Positions 1 to 5,246 are shown, counted from the stretch's first letter. The stretch is 5,794 nucleotides of DNA from Methanothermococcus okinawensis (GCA_015661585.1 DQVU01000035.1:1-5794), one strand, 5' to 3'. Notes: generated by a model from the letters alone, not told the origin. Made by a program: numbers and translations.

Positions 1-111
1 AGGACCGTAATCTACAAAACCTGCAATTCCCCCGTATATCTCGAAGGAACTCCAGAGATAACCTCTCCTTTTAGCAAGATCCATTACCTTCTCGTACTTA
101 TCCCTCTTCAT
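1..111 (-). CDS. glyS: Glycyl-tRNA synthetase, N-terminal part (cut by window edge)
   Basis: This is the first 37 codons of a class II glycine--tRNA ligase of the archaeal/eukaryotic type, which charges tRNA-Gly in the cytoplasm. The visible protein reads M-K-R-D-K-Y-E-K followed by VMDLAKRRGYLWSSFEIYGG and IAGFVDYGP. The stretch from RRGYLW through the Y-GG-IAGF-DYGP motif is the highly recognisable N-terminus of this family. The ATG at 109-111 is preceded by AGGTG (117-121), with five bases between, which fits the methanogen anti-Shine-Dalgarno and supports this start. The gene continues beyond base 1, so its length, catalytic motifs 2 and 3 and anticodon-binding domain cannot be seen. It reads in the same direction as cdhC but is separated from it by 534 bp with its own TATA box, so it is probably transcribed separately. 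Confidence 0.93.
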   Translation of the reverse strand, partial: MKRDKYEKVMDLAKRRGYLWSSFEIYGGIAGFVDYGP

Positions 112-151
112 GACACCACCTGAATAATGATTTTTTTAAGTTTTAGATAAA

Positions 152-159
152 AATATAAA
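152..159 (-). promoter_or_regulatory. TATA box of glyS
   Basis: On the minus strand this reads TTTATATT, close to the methanococcal box A TTTATATA. A start about 25 bp downstream would fall near base 130. That gives a leader of about 20 nt containing the AGGTG ribosome binding site. No start site is proven; the call rests on motif and spacing. Confidence 0.6.
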
Positions 160-332
160 TATCTACTTCACATCAAAGTAGTAATTAAAAAGAATAATAA
201 AAATATTATAGTCAAGAACAAAACTATTTATATTAAACAACACTATTGATGATCTCTAATAAAAAATAGTAATTATAAGAAAAATAATTGAAATCATGAA
301 AATAATAAATAAAGAAAAAATGAACATATGTT

Positions 333-382
333 GAGATTCTCAATGGTTGTTGTTGGTTTAAAAAGTTTTGTTTATTACTATA
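333..382 (+). repeat. Copy A of a dispersed 50-bp intergenic repeat
   Basis: By eye these 50 bases align without gaps to 2890-2939, with about 41 of 50 positions identical. Shared cores are GTTGTTGTT (346-354), GTTTAAAAAGTTTT (356-369) and TTACTATA (375-382). The TTTAAAAA inside the block (357-364) resembles an archaeal TATA box, so the block may be a duplicated promoter for a downstream RNA. The sharing is stronger than expected from AT richness alone, because the non-A/T positions match too. Strand is assigned by that TATA-like reading and is not certain. Confidence 0.7.
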
Positions 383-384
383 CT

Positions 385-531
385 TACATTCTATATCCCC
401 AGTGTTTTACGTAAGATAAAATGGAAATTCCGTCACGATATAAAGGATATCGACGTTGTTGTTAGAAGATAATAAAGTCAATCCTGTTAGAGAGGATCAC
501 CCCCTTCTTCAATAGAGTTTTTTTTATTTTT
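385..531 (+). ncRNA. Candidate small non-coding RNA A (about 145 nt)
   Basis: This is a predicted RNA, not a recognised family. A start about 25 bp after the TATA-like TTTAAAAA of the conserved block falls near 385. T8 and T5 tracts at 518-525 and 527-531 could end transcription. Between them lie a hairpin at 431-455 (GATAT/ATATC around loop AAAGG, extended by CGTC/GACG past a two-base bulge) and a hairpin ATCCT/AGGAT at 481-497. A C-rich stretch GGATCACCCCC lies at 494-504. Base composition is visibly richer in G+C than the flanks, as is usual for structured RNAs in AT-rich thermophiles. The alternative is a decayed sequence or a cis-regulatory region of glyS on the other strand. Confidence 0.35.
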
Positions 532-630
532 AAAACCTTTTCCTTAGTTTATCTTATTATTTTTATAATAATTGTTAATTTTTTATAGAGATTTTTAATG
601 GGAACTGGAATTGATTATTTATTATTATTT

Positions 631-645
631 AAAATAAAAAAAGCG
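631..645 (-). terminator. T-tract terminator of cdhC
   Basis: Immediately after the cdhC stop codon the minus strand reads CGC followed by seven T, one A and four T. Archaeal RNA polymerase terminates at such U-rich tracts without needing a strong hairpin. This suggests cdhC transcription ends here and does not run through to glyS. Confidence 0.6.
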
Positions 646-2103
646 TTATCTACTCTTTTTATCTTCATTCTCCCTCATAATAATTAACTCCTCTACCTGT
701 ATAATAACGTTCTTGAGTACTATCTTTACATTTGAAGGCAACCCCATAAATCCACCAGGTAGGGATATAGTAGGTACTGTTATTTCACCTTCAGATGGCA
801 TAGGTGTTACATATTCTATCCCTATCTCTTTCGATTCCTCTACTTTAGCCTCTATAGACTCCTCTAACCCCACAGATTCTTCCACTTTAACTTCACTCTC
901 CTCTGAGATTGACGTCCAGTTCTCTACTACGGGGTGATTCTTCTCCTTCAAAAACCTCTGGAGTTCATCTATATTGGATACATCCTCCTCAGTTGCTATC
1001 TTATCCCTTAGATCCTCAGGTATAGCATCCATTACCTTCTCCTTGAGATCCTTAGGTAGCCACACTACCCTTTTCCACCCTCCATCTGCCTGGAGGAACT
1101 TAGGGGATTTCATATAGGCGATACTTATACCACAGAAGCCTTCAACCTGTTGCCCTCCACTGCACTGCCCAGCTAAACTTGAGAATGGAACACCTATTGG
1201 TGTCTCCCCCTTGTAAGCCCTATGTACTATACCAAATCCATCAACTTCTGGAATATAGAAGGCGATAGCCTCAAAACATCCACAGGAGGTACAGGGTTTC
1301 TCTAAGGCACTGTGTAGGGCAACAGACTCTATAGCCCCCTGGGATTTACTATATACAGTTTCATTAACCCCCTGATAGATGCCCTTTACATCGTCGAGAC
1401 ACTCCCCCTTGGATATCTCGAATATAGGCCCCTCTGGATCTATCTTGGCAGCAGCCCTTGCATCTAAGTAGTTTATACCTCCACAGAGTGCAGGTCTATC
1501 TGGAGTTATAACACATACATGGGTAGGTGCGAAACTCTGACACATGATACAGCCGTAGAATACATCTACATCCTCCTCGTGGAGGTTCCTAGTTCTCTCA
1601 TCCCTTTTGGCGTATATCTCCCTAGCCTTCTCCAACTCCTCCTTAACCTTCTCTGGATCTGTTATTATTTTAACATCCACATGTTTAATAAAGGGAAACT
1701 CTCCTTTAAACATCTCCTTTAAAACCTCTCCTATGTGTTTCAACCTCAATCCTTTATTAAAGGCGTCCTTACTTATTCTTATCCAGATGTTGTCCCTCTG
1801 ATTCAGATGCATAACTCCCTCGATGTAGTTGAAGAACTCATGAACCCTTCTCTCAAGTACTCCCTCTAAGTCCTCCTCTAACCCATCTCCACTGACATTC
1901 ACTATAACTGCAAAGGGTACCCTATTCCCCTCCTCTATCTTATCTAGATCATCCCCTATAACTTCCACCTTATCAGAGGCACTATCTACAACCTTAACCA
2001 GTTCAAAACCGTAGGATTTAGGTCCTGCCAGTTCTACGTACATGTCAGGTTTCCTTATCCTTTCCCCCTCGTTCATTGGTCCTACAGACACAGGAATATC
2101 CAT
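646..2103 (-). CDS. cdhC: Acetyl-CoA decarbonylase/synthase (ACDS) subunit beta
   Basis: CdhC is the acetyl-CoA-forming subunit of the ACDS complex. At a Ni-Ni-[4Fe-4S] A-cluster it joins CO, a methyl group delivered by a corrinoid protein, and CoA; autotrophic methanogens use this to make acetyl-CoA. All A-cluster ligands are visible: Cys185, 188, 197 and 207 (C-x2-C-x8-C-x9-C, the spacing of bacterial acetyl-CoA synthase) and the Cys274-Gly-Cys276 motif in CTSCGCF. The conserved stretch GVPFSSLAGQCSGGQQVEGF lies at about 305-324. An acidic linker (about 397-440) leads to a short conserved-looking tail, KIVLKNVIIQVEELIIM. I place the start at ATG 2101-2103 (485 aa), because GGGTGA at 2109-2114 sits five bases upstream. 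The longer in-frame reading from TTG at 2133 would put that site inside the gene. No other ACDS subunit gene is adjacent. Confidence 0.95.
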   Translation of the reverse strand: MDIPVSVGPMNEGERIRKPDMYVELAGPKSYGFELVKVVDSASDKVEVIGDDLDKIEEGNRVPFAVIVNVSGDGLEEDLEGVLERRVHEFFNYIEGVMHLNQRDNIWIRISKDAFNKGLRLKHIGEVLKEMFKGEFPFIKHVDVKIITDPEKVKEELEKAREIYAKRDERTRNLHEEDVDVFYGCIMCQSFAPTHVCVITPDRPALCGGINYLDARAAAKIDPEGPIFEISKGECLDDVKGIYQGVNETVYSKSQGAIESVALHSALEKPCTSCGCFEAIAFYIPEVDGFGIVHRAYKGETPIGVPFSSLAGQCSGGQQVEGFCGISIAYMKSPKFLQADGGWKRVVWLPKDLKEKVMDAIPEDLRDKIATEEDVSNIDELQRFLKEKNHPVVENWTSISEESEVKVEESVGLEESIEAKVEESKEIGIEYVTPMPSEGEITVPTISLPGGFMGLPSNVKIVLKNVIIQVEELIIMRENEDKKSR

Positions 2104-2108
2104 CTCTT

Positions 2109-2114
2109 TCACCC
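2109..2114 (-). promoter_or_regulatory. Ribosome binding site that fixes the cdhC start
   Basis: The minus strand reads GGGTGA followed by AAGAG and then ATG (2101-2103). This is well placed for translation from that ATG. It argues against the upstream in-frame TTG (2131-2133) or ATG (2125-2127), which lack such a site. Confidence 0.75.
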
Positions 2115-2169
2115 ATATATTTATCATTATCAATCATTATAATTAGGGTTATATCTACTATCTTACTCT

Positions 2170-2177
2170 ATTTATAT
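2170..2177 (-). promoter_or_regulatory. TATA box of cdhC
   Basis: The minus strand reads ATATAAAT within AAGATATAAATAGAG. A start about 25 bp downstream would lie near 2145-2150, giving a leader of about 40-45 nt before the ATG at 2103. The call is by motif and spacing only. Confidence 0.55.
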
Positions 2178-2188
2178 CTTATTGTGAA

Positions 2189-2219
2189 AAATATGGAATA
2201 TCGTAATAACGACATATTT
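2189..2219. promoter_or_regulatory. Inverted repeat in the cdhC/spoIIM-like divergent promoter
   Basis: Outer arms AAATATG (2189-2195) and CATATTT (2213-2219) are perfect inverted copies. An inner pair, TCGT (2201-2204) and ACGA (2209-2212), flanks AATA. The dyad overlaps the TATA-like sequence of the SpoIIM-like gene and lies just upstream of the cdhC TATA box, where a DNA-binding regulator could control both genes. Part of the symmetry is A/T-only, so chance is possible. Confidence 0.35.
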
Positions 2220-2221
2220 AA
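2214..2221 (+). promoter_or_regulatory. TATA box of the SpoIIM-like gene
   Basis: ATATTTAA within GACATATTTAAGT lies about 50 bp before the ATG at 2271. A start near 2243 would give a leader of about 28 nt. Weakly supported because the whole region is A/T-rich. Confidence 0.4.
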
Positions 2222-2270
2222 GTAAATAAGATAATAACAGAATTAGTAATATCAATAAATAAGTGAAAGT

Positions 2271-2870
2271 ATGGATAGAATAACCTACGAAATCTTGGAG
2301 TTAATATACGCCCTAAGGAGACAGAGAGTAATAATATACAGTATAGGTGTGTTATTTTTAATATCTTTCTTAGTTTCCTATATACTGATTTTAAACATCC
2401 CCTGGGTTCAGAATTTTGGAAAAGAGATGCTTATAGAGTTTTCAACATCCCTTAATTTAAGAGATATAGGGAGTATGGACATGGAGGAAATATTTTTCTT
2501 AATAATGAGACATAACCTCTGTGTAAATATGTTAAACTACATACTTAACATATTTTCGACGTTTGTGATAGTATTCAACGCTTTTATCTTGGCGTACGTC
2601 CTCTCCATCAGTAATCCATTAATATTCATTCTCCTTATATGCCCTCATGGTATTGTAGAAATTCCCGCTTTAATATTGGGAAGTAGTGCAGGTGTTGTTC
2701 TCTTTACATCTTTCCTAAATAGATTGAAGGGCAACAACTTCGAAGCCAGTGCTCAATTTTGGGACTCTCTAAGATTACTTTTTGTTTCCATGGTGTTGTT
2801 TACAGTGGCAGCATTTATTGAGAGTTTTATCACCTTTGGAATTAAATCTTTACTAATATTATACTCATGA
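2271..2870 (+). CDS. SpoIIM-family (DUF95) integral membrane protein
   Basis: This 199-residue protein belongs to the stage II sporulation protein M family. In Bacillus SpoIIM acts in the engulfment machinery of sporulation; archaeal members have no established function, since methanogens do not sporulate. Four hydrophobic segments are visible: about 20-42, 91-112, 115-149 and 167-192. The family signature PHGIVEIPALILGSSAG lies at 125-141, and the C-terminal motif FIESFIT at 182-188. A hydrophilic loop of about 45 residues separates the first two segments. There is no cleavable signal peptide; the N-terminus is short and carries RRQR before the first helix. The start ATG at 2271 is preceded by AAGTGAAAGT, a weak ribosome binding site. 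The gene is divergent from cdhC and ends at a T-rich tract, so it is probably transcribed alone. Confidence 0.85.
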   Translation: MDRITYEILELIYALRRQRVIIYSIGVLFLISFLVSYILILNIPWVQNFGKEMLIEFSTSLNLRDIGSMDMEEIFFLIMRHNLCVNMLNYILNIFSTFVIVFNAFILAYVLSISNPLIFILLICPHGIVEIPALILGSSAGVVLFTSFLNRLKGNNFEASAQFWDSLRLLFVSMVLFTVAAFIESFITFGIKSLLILYS

Positions 2871-2877
2871 ACATAAA

Positions 2878-2888
2878 TTATTTTTATT
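2878..2888 (+). terminator. T-rich tract after the SpoIIM-like gene
   Basis: TTATTTTTATT begins eight bases after the stop codon, with no clear hairpin. It is a plausible archaeal U-tract terminator and lies directly before repeat copy B. Confidence 0.4.
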
Positions 2889-2889
2889 C

Positions 2890-2939
2890 ACGATCCTCGA
2901 TAGTTGTTGTTAGTTTAAAAAGTTTTAGTTGTTACTATA
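2890..2939 (+). repeat. Copy B of the dispersed 50-bp intergenic repeat
   Basis: These bases align without gaps to 333-382, with about 41 of 50 identical. They share GTTGTTGTT (2903-2911), GTTTAAAAAGTTTT (2913-2926) and TTACTATA (2932-2939). The copy lies in the gap between the convergent SpoIIM-like and CBS genes. No protein promoter in the plus direction is needed there, which favours a separate RNA or a mobile/duplicated element. The two copies have the same orientation and are 2557 bp apart. Confidence 0.7.
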
Positions 2940-2941
2940 AA

Positions 2942-3108
2942 ATAAATAATAAAAAAGAAGGAAAACCTATTACCTATATTCATCTCTACTCGATGTTTCC
3001 TAAGTAGTGGGAGGATAGGATAGAACTCTTCGTTGGTATGAGTTACATCCACATTGTTAAGAGAAAGTTCCTTATAAAGTAACTTTCTTATCTTCTCATT
3101 ATTTTTTT
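2942..3108 (+). ncRNA. Candidate small non-coding RNA B (about 165 nt)
   Basis: This prediction parallels candidate A. The conserved block with TTTAAAAA at 2914-2921 places a start near 2942, and a T7 tract at 3102-3108 could end the RNA. Visible structure is a TCCTA/TAGGA stem (2998-3020) and the strong hairpin at 3062-3088. The interior sequence differs from A except for short patches, for example ATATCGAC in A (447-454) against ACATCCAC in B (3045-3052). After the T tract, 3109-3124 again resembles the sequence downstream of A. It could instead be a long 3' untranslated region or terminator of the convergent genes. Confidence 0.33.
3062..3108 (+). terminator. Hairpin followed by T7 tract
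   Basis: AGAAAGTT (3062-3069) pairs perfectly with AACTTTCT (3081-3088). After one C/T mismatch, CTT (3071-3073) pairs with AAG (3077-3079) around the loop ATA. A T7 tract follows at 3102-3108, 13 bases after the stem. It could end candidate RNA B or serve as a backup terminator for the SpoIIM-like transcript. Confidence 0.5.
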
Positions 3109-3161
3109 ACAATAATTATTAATTATAATTAACCTTATGGAAACTAAAGTTATTTAAACTC

Positions 3162-4352
3162 CTATCTCTTTACATGCTTAGGATGGTCCCTCTCCTTATC
3201 CATCTCTATACGTTTTAGGACAGCATCTAACGCATCTTTTAACACTTCGATAAAGTCCCATCTCTGTTTCTCTGTTACCAGTACAATATCCTCTCCTTCC
3301 ATCTCCATCCTCTTACTTGTGGATAACTTGGGACGTCCTTCTCCAACGTAGAGTTTTCTCGGAGTTTTAACATATACTTTAACGTGGTAGTAGGAGACAC
3401 CACCCTTATCATGTTCCTTCTTTACTACTATCTTGATCCAGTGGAGTTTCCCAGAGTATTTAGCTATCTTCTTAACCTCTGTCATCAGTATTCTCTCTGC
3501 TAATTCCCTCATCTCTTCGTCGAATTCACCGTGAATCTCTACCTCAACGGCCCTCTCCTTCCTCAACTCCCTGATATACTTCATTATATCTATTCTTGTA
3601 ACTATACCCTTCAACATCCCTCTCTTCATAATAGGTACTCCCCTTATATCGTACTTCTCCATAATCCTGGCAACCTCTGGGATGGTGGAATCTACCTCTG
3701 CACTGATTAGTGGGGTATTCATGATAATGGAGACTGGCTGGGACATCCTTGGGATCTTCTCCCCTGCCATCTCCCCCACTGTCATCTTTCTTTTAGGTTT
3801 GTATATTTTCCTGAGTATATCATCCTCTGTAACCATTCCTACAGGGTTGCCATTCCTATCCAGTACTATTAACCTACCTATGTTATGTTTTCTCATTAAA
3901 CTTCTGGCCTTCCCTATACTCTCATCTTCGTATATGGTGATAGGATCTCTTGTCATCACCTTTGTTATCTTAACATCCTTCAAAAGTTCAGATCTACCTA
4001 CTCTACTCATTATATCGTAATCTGTAACAATACCTACCAACTTCCCCTCATCATCTACCACTGGTGCTGCTCTCTGGCCACTGTCTATTATCTCACATAT
4101 GGCATCTATTACTGGAGTATTCTGATTTACACAGTGAGGTTTAAACATAAGAGTTTCTACATTTTCATTTATCGATGATGCTAAGAGTAAATCGTGCATA
4201 GTCACTAAGTATATATTTTCCTCCTCGTCTAACACTATCAAGTTGTGGAAATGATGTTTTTCCATTATCCCTATAGCCTTGGATATAGGTGTATCTGGAG
4301 TGATTGTAACAGGATCCTTTGTGGCGATCTCTATAATTGGTTCATTTAACAT
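3162..4352 (-). CDS. Protein with four CBS domains and an HPF/S30AE-like C-terminal domain
   Basis: Four CBS repeats are visible, at about residues 8-57, 66-116, 130-183 and 210-260, forming two Bateman modules. Typical endings are GIVTDYDIM, GMVTEDDIL and GIVTRIDIM; the first repeat has a degenerate YLVTMHDLL. CBS pairs usually bind adenosyl ligands; M. jannaschii CBS proteins are known to bind AMP or SAM/MTA. Residues about 268-390 form a further basic domain. It starts VEVEIHGEFDEEMRELAERI, then has two predicted strands, and ends WDFIEVLKDALDAVLKRIE. This beta-alpha-beta-beta-beta-alpha order resembles the ribosome hibernation factor HPF/YfiA (S30AE). Inference: a nucleotide-sensing ribosome-binding regulator. 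The start at ATG 4350-4352 (396 aa) is chosen because GAGGTGAG lies four bases upstream; the in-frame GTG at 4361 is inside that site. It is divergent from cofC with 82 bp between. Confidence 0.85.
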   Translation of the reverse strand: MLNEPIIEIATKDPVTITPDTPISKAIGIMEKHHFHNLIVLDEEENIYLVTMHDLLLASSINENVETLMFKPHCVNQNTPVIDAICEIIDSGQRAAPVVDDEGKLVGIVTDYDIMSRVGRSELLKDVKITKVMTRDPITIYEDESIGKARSLMRKHNIGRLIVLDRNGNPVGMVTEDDILRKIYKPKRKMTVGEMAGEKIPRMSQPVSIIMNTPLISAEVDSTIPEVARIMEKYDIRGVPIMKRGMLKGIVTRIDIMKYIRELRKERAVEVEIHGEFDEEMRELAERILMTEVKKIAKYSGKLHWIKIVVKKEHDKGGVSYYHVKVYVKTPRKLYVGEGRPKLSTSKRMEMEGEDIVLVTEKQRWDFIEVLKDALDAVLKRIEMDKERDHPKHVKR

Positions 4353-4356
4353 CTTT

Positions 4357-4364
4357 CTCACCTC
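4357..4364 (-). promoter_or_regulatory. Ribosome binding site that fixes the CBS gene start
   Basis: The minus strand reads GAGGTGAG, AAAG, then ATG (4350-4352). It is an almost perfect match to the complement of the 16S rRNA 3' end. The alternative GTG start (4359-4361) is part of this site and so is unlikely. Confidence 0.85.
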
Positions 4365-4377
4365 GATGTTGTTAAGG

Positions 4378-4403
4378 AAATATATATCTTAAGAATATTT
4401 AAA
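4378..4403. promoter_or_regulatory. Compact divergent promoter between the CBS gene and cofC
   Basis: Only 82 bp separate the two start codons, and TATA-like sequences are shared in the middle. For cofC, AATATTTAAAG (4394-4404) would give a start near 4425-4428 and a leader of only about 8-10 nt; no good ribosome binding site precedes its ATG. For the CBS gene the same TTTAAATATT read on the minus strand would give a start near 4372 and a leader of about 20 nt carrying the GAGGTGAG site. The nearer TATATATT (4378-4385) would leave almost no leader. Confidence 0.45.
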
Positions 4404-4434
4404 GTTTTTTAAATCAACATCTAAATGTGGGAAG

Positions 4435-5118
4435 ATGTCCTCTGCAATAATTCCTGTTTCACCTTTGGAATCTGCAAAATCACGGTTAAAGAAAATTTTA
4501 ACACCTGAAGAGAGGAAAAATCTCATAAAAAATATGCTTCTAGATGTTTATATTGGCTTAAAAAACGCCTGTAGTAGTATCTACGTTGTAAGTAGAGATA
4601 GAGAGGTGCTCTCATTCTCAAGGGAGTTGGGAGCTATACCTATACTGGAGGAGAACACGAGAGATCTTAACGATGCCCTCCAATATGCCCTTGGGAAGGT
4701 AGAGGATGATACAGTAGCGATAGTGCCTGCAGATGTACCCCTACTTAGGAGGGAGAATATTGAAAGGTTGATAGAGAGGGTAGAAAATAGGAAGAGATCT
4801 GCACTTATATGTCCATCGAGGGGAGGAGGAACAAATCTACTGATTTTAAATCCTAAAGATGTTATAAAACCCTCCTACGAAGGTTTTAGTTTTTTAAAAC
4901 ATCTTGAACTCTGTAGGAGAAATAAGGTAAAATTATATATATATCCTTCTTTTTACATCTCTGTAGATATAAATACTCCAGAGGATTTAGGTGAGATCTT
5001 TATCCATGGAAAAGATACCTATACCTACAGGTATCTAAAGGAGTTGGGGATATCTACACTCCCCAGACACTCCTCCGCTGGAAGGTTTGTAATTGTTAGG
5101 AATAGGATATCTAAATAG
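4435..5118 (+). CDS. cofC: 2-phospho-L-lactate guanylyltransferase (coenzyme F420 biosynthesis)
   Basis: CofC transfers GMP from GTP to 2-phospho-L-lactate, making the activated lactyl phospholactate intermediate that CofD joins to the Fo ring. The product, F420, is the hydride carrier of methanogenesis. The 227-residue length fits the family. Visible motifs in order are the nucleotide-binding IPVSPLESAKSRL (6-18), DLNDAL (77-82), the metal-binding PADVPLL (98-104), CPSRGGGTNLL (126-136), the substrate-loop YEGFSFLKH (148-156) and DINTPEDL (178-185) followed by HG (191-192). The start at 4435 fits the usual family N-terminus; the preceding GTGGGAAG is a weak ribosome binding site and the leader is probably very short. 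No other cof gene is adjacent. It is followed after 128 bp by the UPF0146 gene on the same strand. Confidence 0.93.
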   Translation: MSSAIIPVSPLESAKSRLKKILTPEERKNLIKNMLLDVYIGLKNACSSIYVVSRDREVLSFSRELGAIPILEENTRDLNDALQYALGKVEDDTVAIVPADVPLLRRENIERLIERVENRKRSALICPSRGGGTNLLILNPKDVIKPSYEGFSFLKHLELCRRNKVKLYIYPSFYISVDINTPEDLGEIFIHGKDTYTYRYLKELGISTLPRHSSAGRFVIVRNRISK

Positions 5119-5158
5119 GAAAATATCGAAAAATCTCAATAAAAATGATAAAATAATA

Positions 5159-5191
5159 ATTATAGTACATGAATATCTTTTGAACTATAAT
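5159..5191. repeat. Perfect 8-bp inverted repeat between cofC and the UPF0146 gene
   Basis: ATTATAGT (5159-5166) and ACTATAAT (5184-5191) are exact inverted copies separated by 17 bases. The spacing of about 2.5 helical turns could suit an operator. No T tract follows, so it is not an obvious terminator. The region is highly A/T-rich and chance cannot be excluded. Confidence 0.3.
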
Positions 5192-5246
5192 AAAGAATAA
5201 TAATTATTATAAAATTTAAAATTAAAATTCATGTGGTTGGACAAAT

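Larger units (their letters stand above)
112..645. other. 534-bp non-coding gap between cdhC and glyS
   Basis: No credible protein gene lies here on either strand. Bases 112-332 are almost pure A/T apart from the glyS promoter. They also include a plus-strand TTTATATT at 227-234 that could be a second promoter. Bases 333-531 are clearly less AT-rich and contain a repeated block, two small hairpins and a C-rich motif, ending in a T8 tract. They are described separately as element A. Bases 551-580 resemble bases 3093-3124 downstream of element B, although that similarity is low-complexity. Bases 631-645 hold the cdhC T-tract terminator. Confidence 0.75.

Noticed and set aside
246..252. TTGATGA as a C box of a C/D guide RNA
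   Set aside because: No D box (CTGA) or C'/D' pair follows within the expected length, so a C/D RNA cannot be supported.
421..465. A 14-codon ATG frame in element A (and a 14-codon frame at 3038-3082 in element B)
   Set aside because: Both encode 14 basic residues, which is curious. The peptides are unrelated in sequence, lie at different offsets from the conserved block, and neither has a ribosome binding site. Chance is the better explanation.
480..504. Minus-strand GGGGGTGATCC as a real ribosome binding site
   Set aside because: The sequence is an excellent match, but no ATG or GTG follows at usable distance. The first TTG, 12 bases on, opens only a frame of about 24 codons.
713..937. 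Plus-strand open frame of 74 codons opposite cdhC
   Set aside because: It lies wholly within the well-supported cdhC coding strand, in the acidic linker region. Its Ser/Thr-rich product is the mirror of Glu/Ser codons. No ribosome binding site or family is recognisable.
1519..1801. Two overlapping plus-strand open frames antisense to cdhC
   Set aside because: They overlap each other and lie antisense to the conserved cdhC core. The leucine-rich translations are typical shadow frames.
333..2939. The two 50-bp repeats as direct ends of a mobile element carrying cdhC and the SpoIIM-like gene
   Set aside because: No transposase, integrase or attachment-site features lie between them, cdhC is a core gene, and the similarity continues beyond the 50 bp into each unit. 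Duplicated intergenic units fit better.
3682..4020. Plus-strand open frame of 112 codons opposite the CBS gene
   Set aside because: It is antisense to CBS domains 2-4, hydrophobic by codon mirroring, and has no convincing ribosome binding site.
5197..5212. Palindrome ATAATAATTATTAT
   Set aside because: It consists only of A and T in a highly A/T-rich gap, so it is expected by chance.
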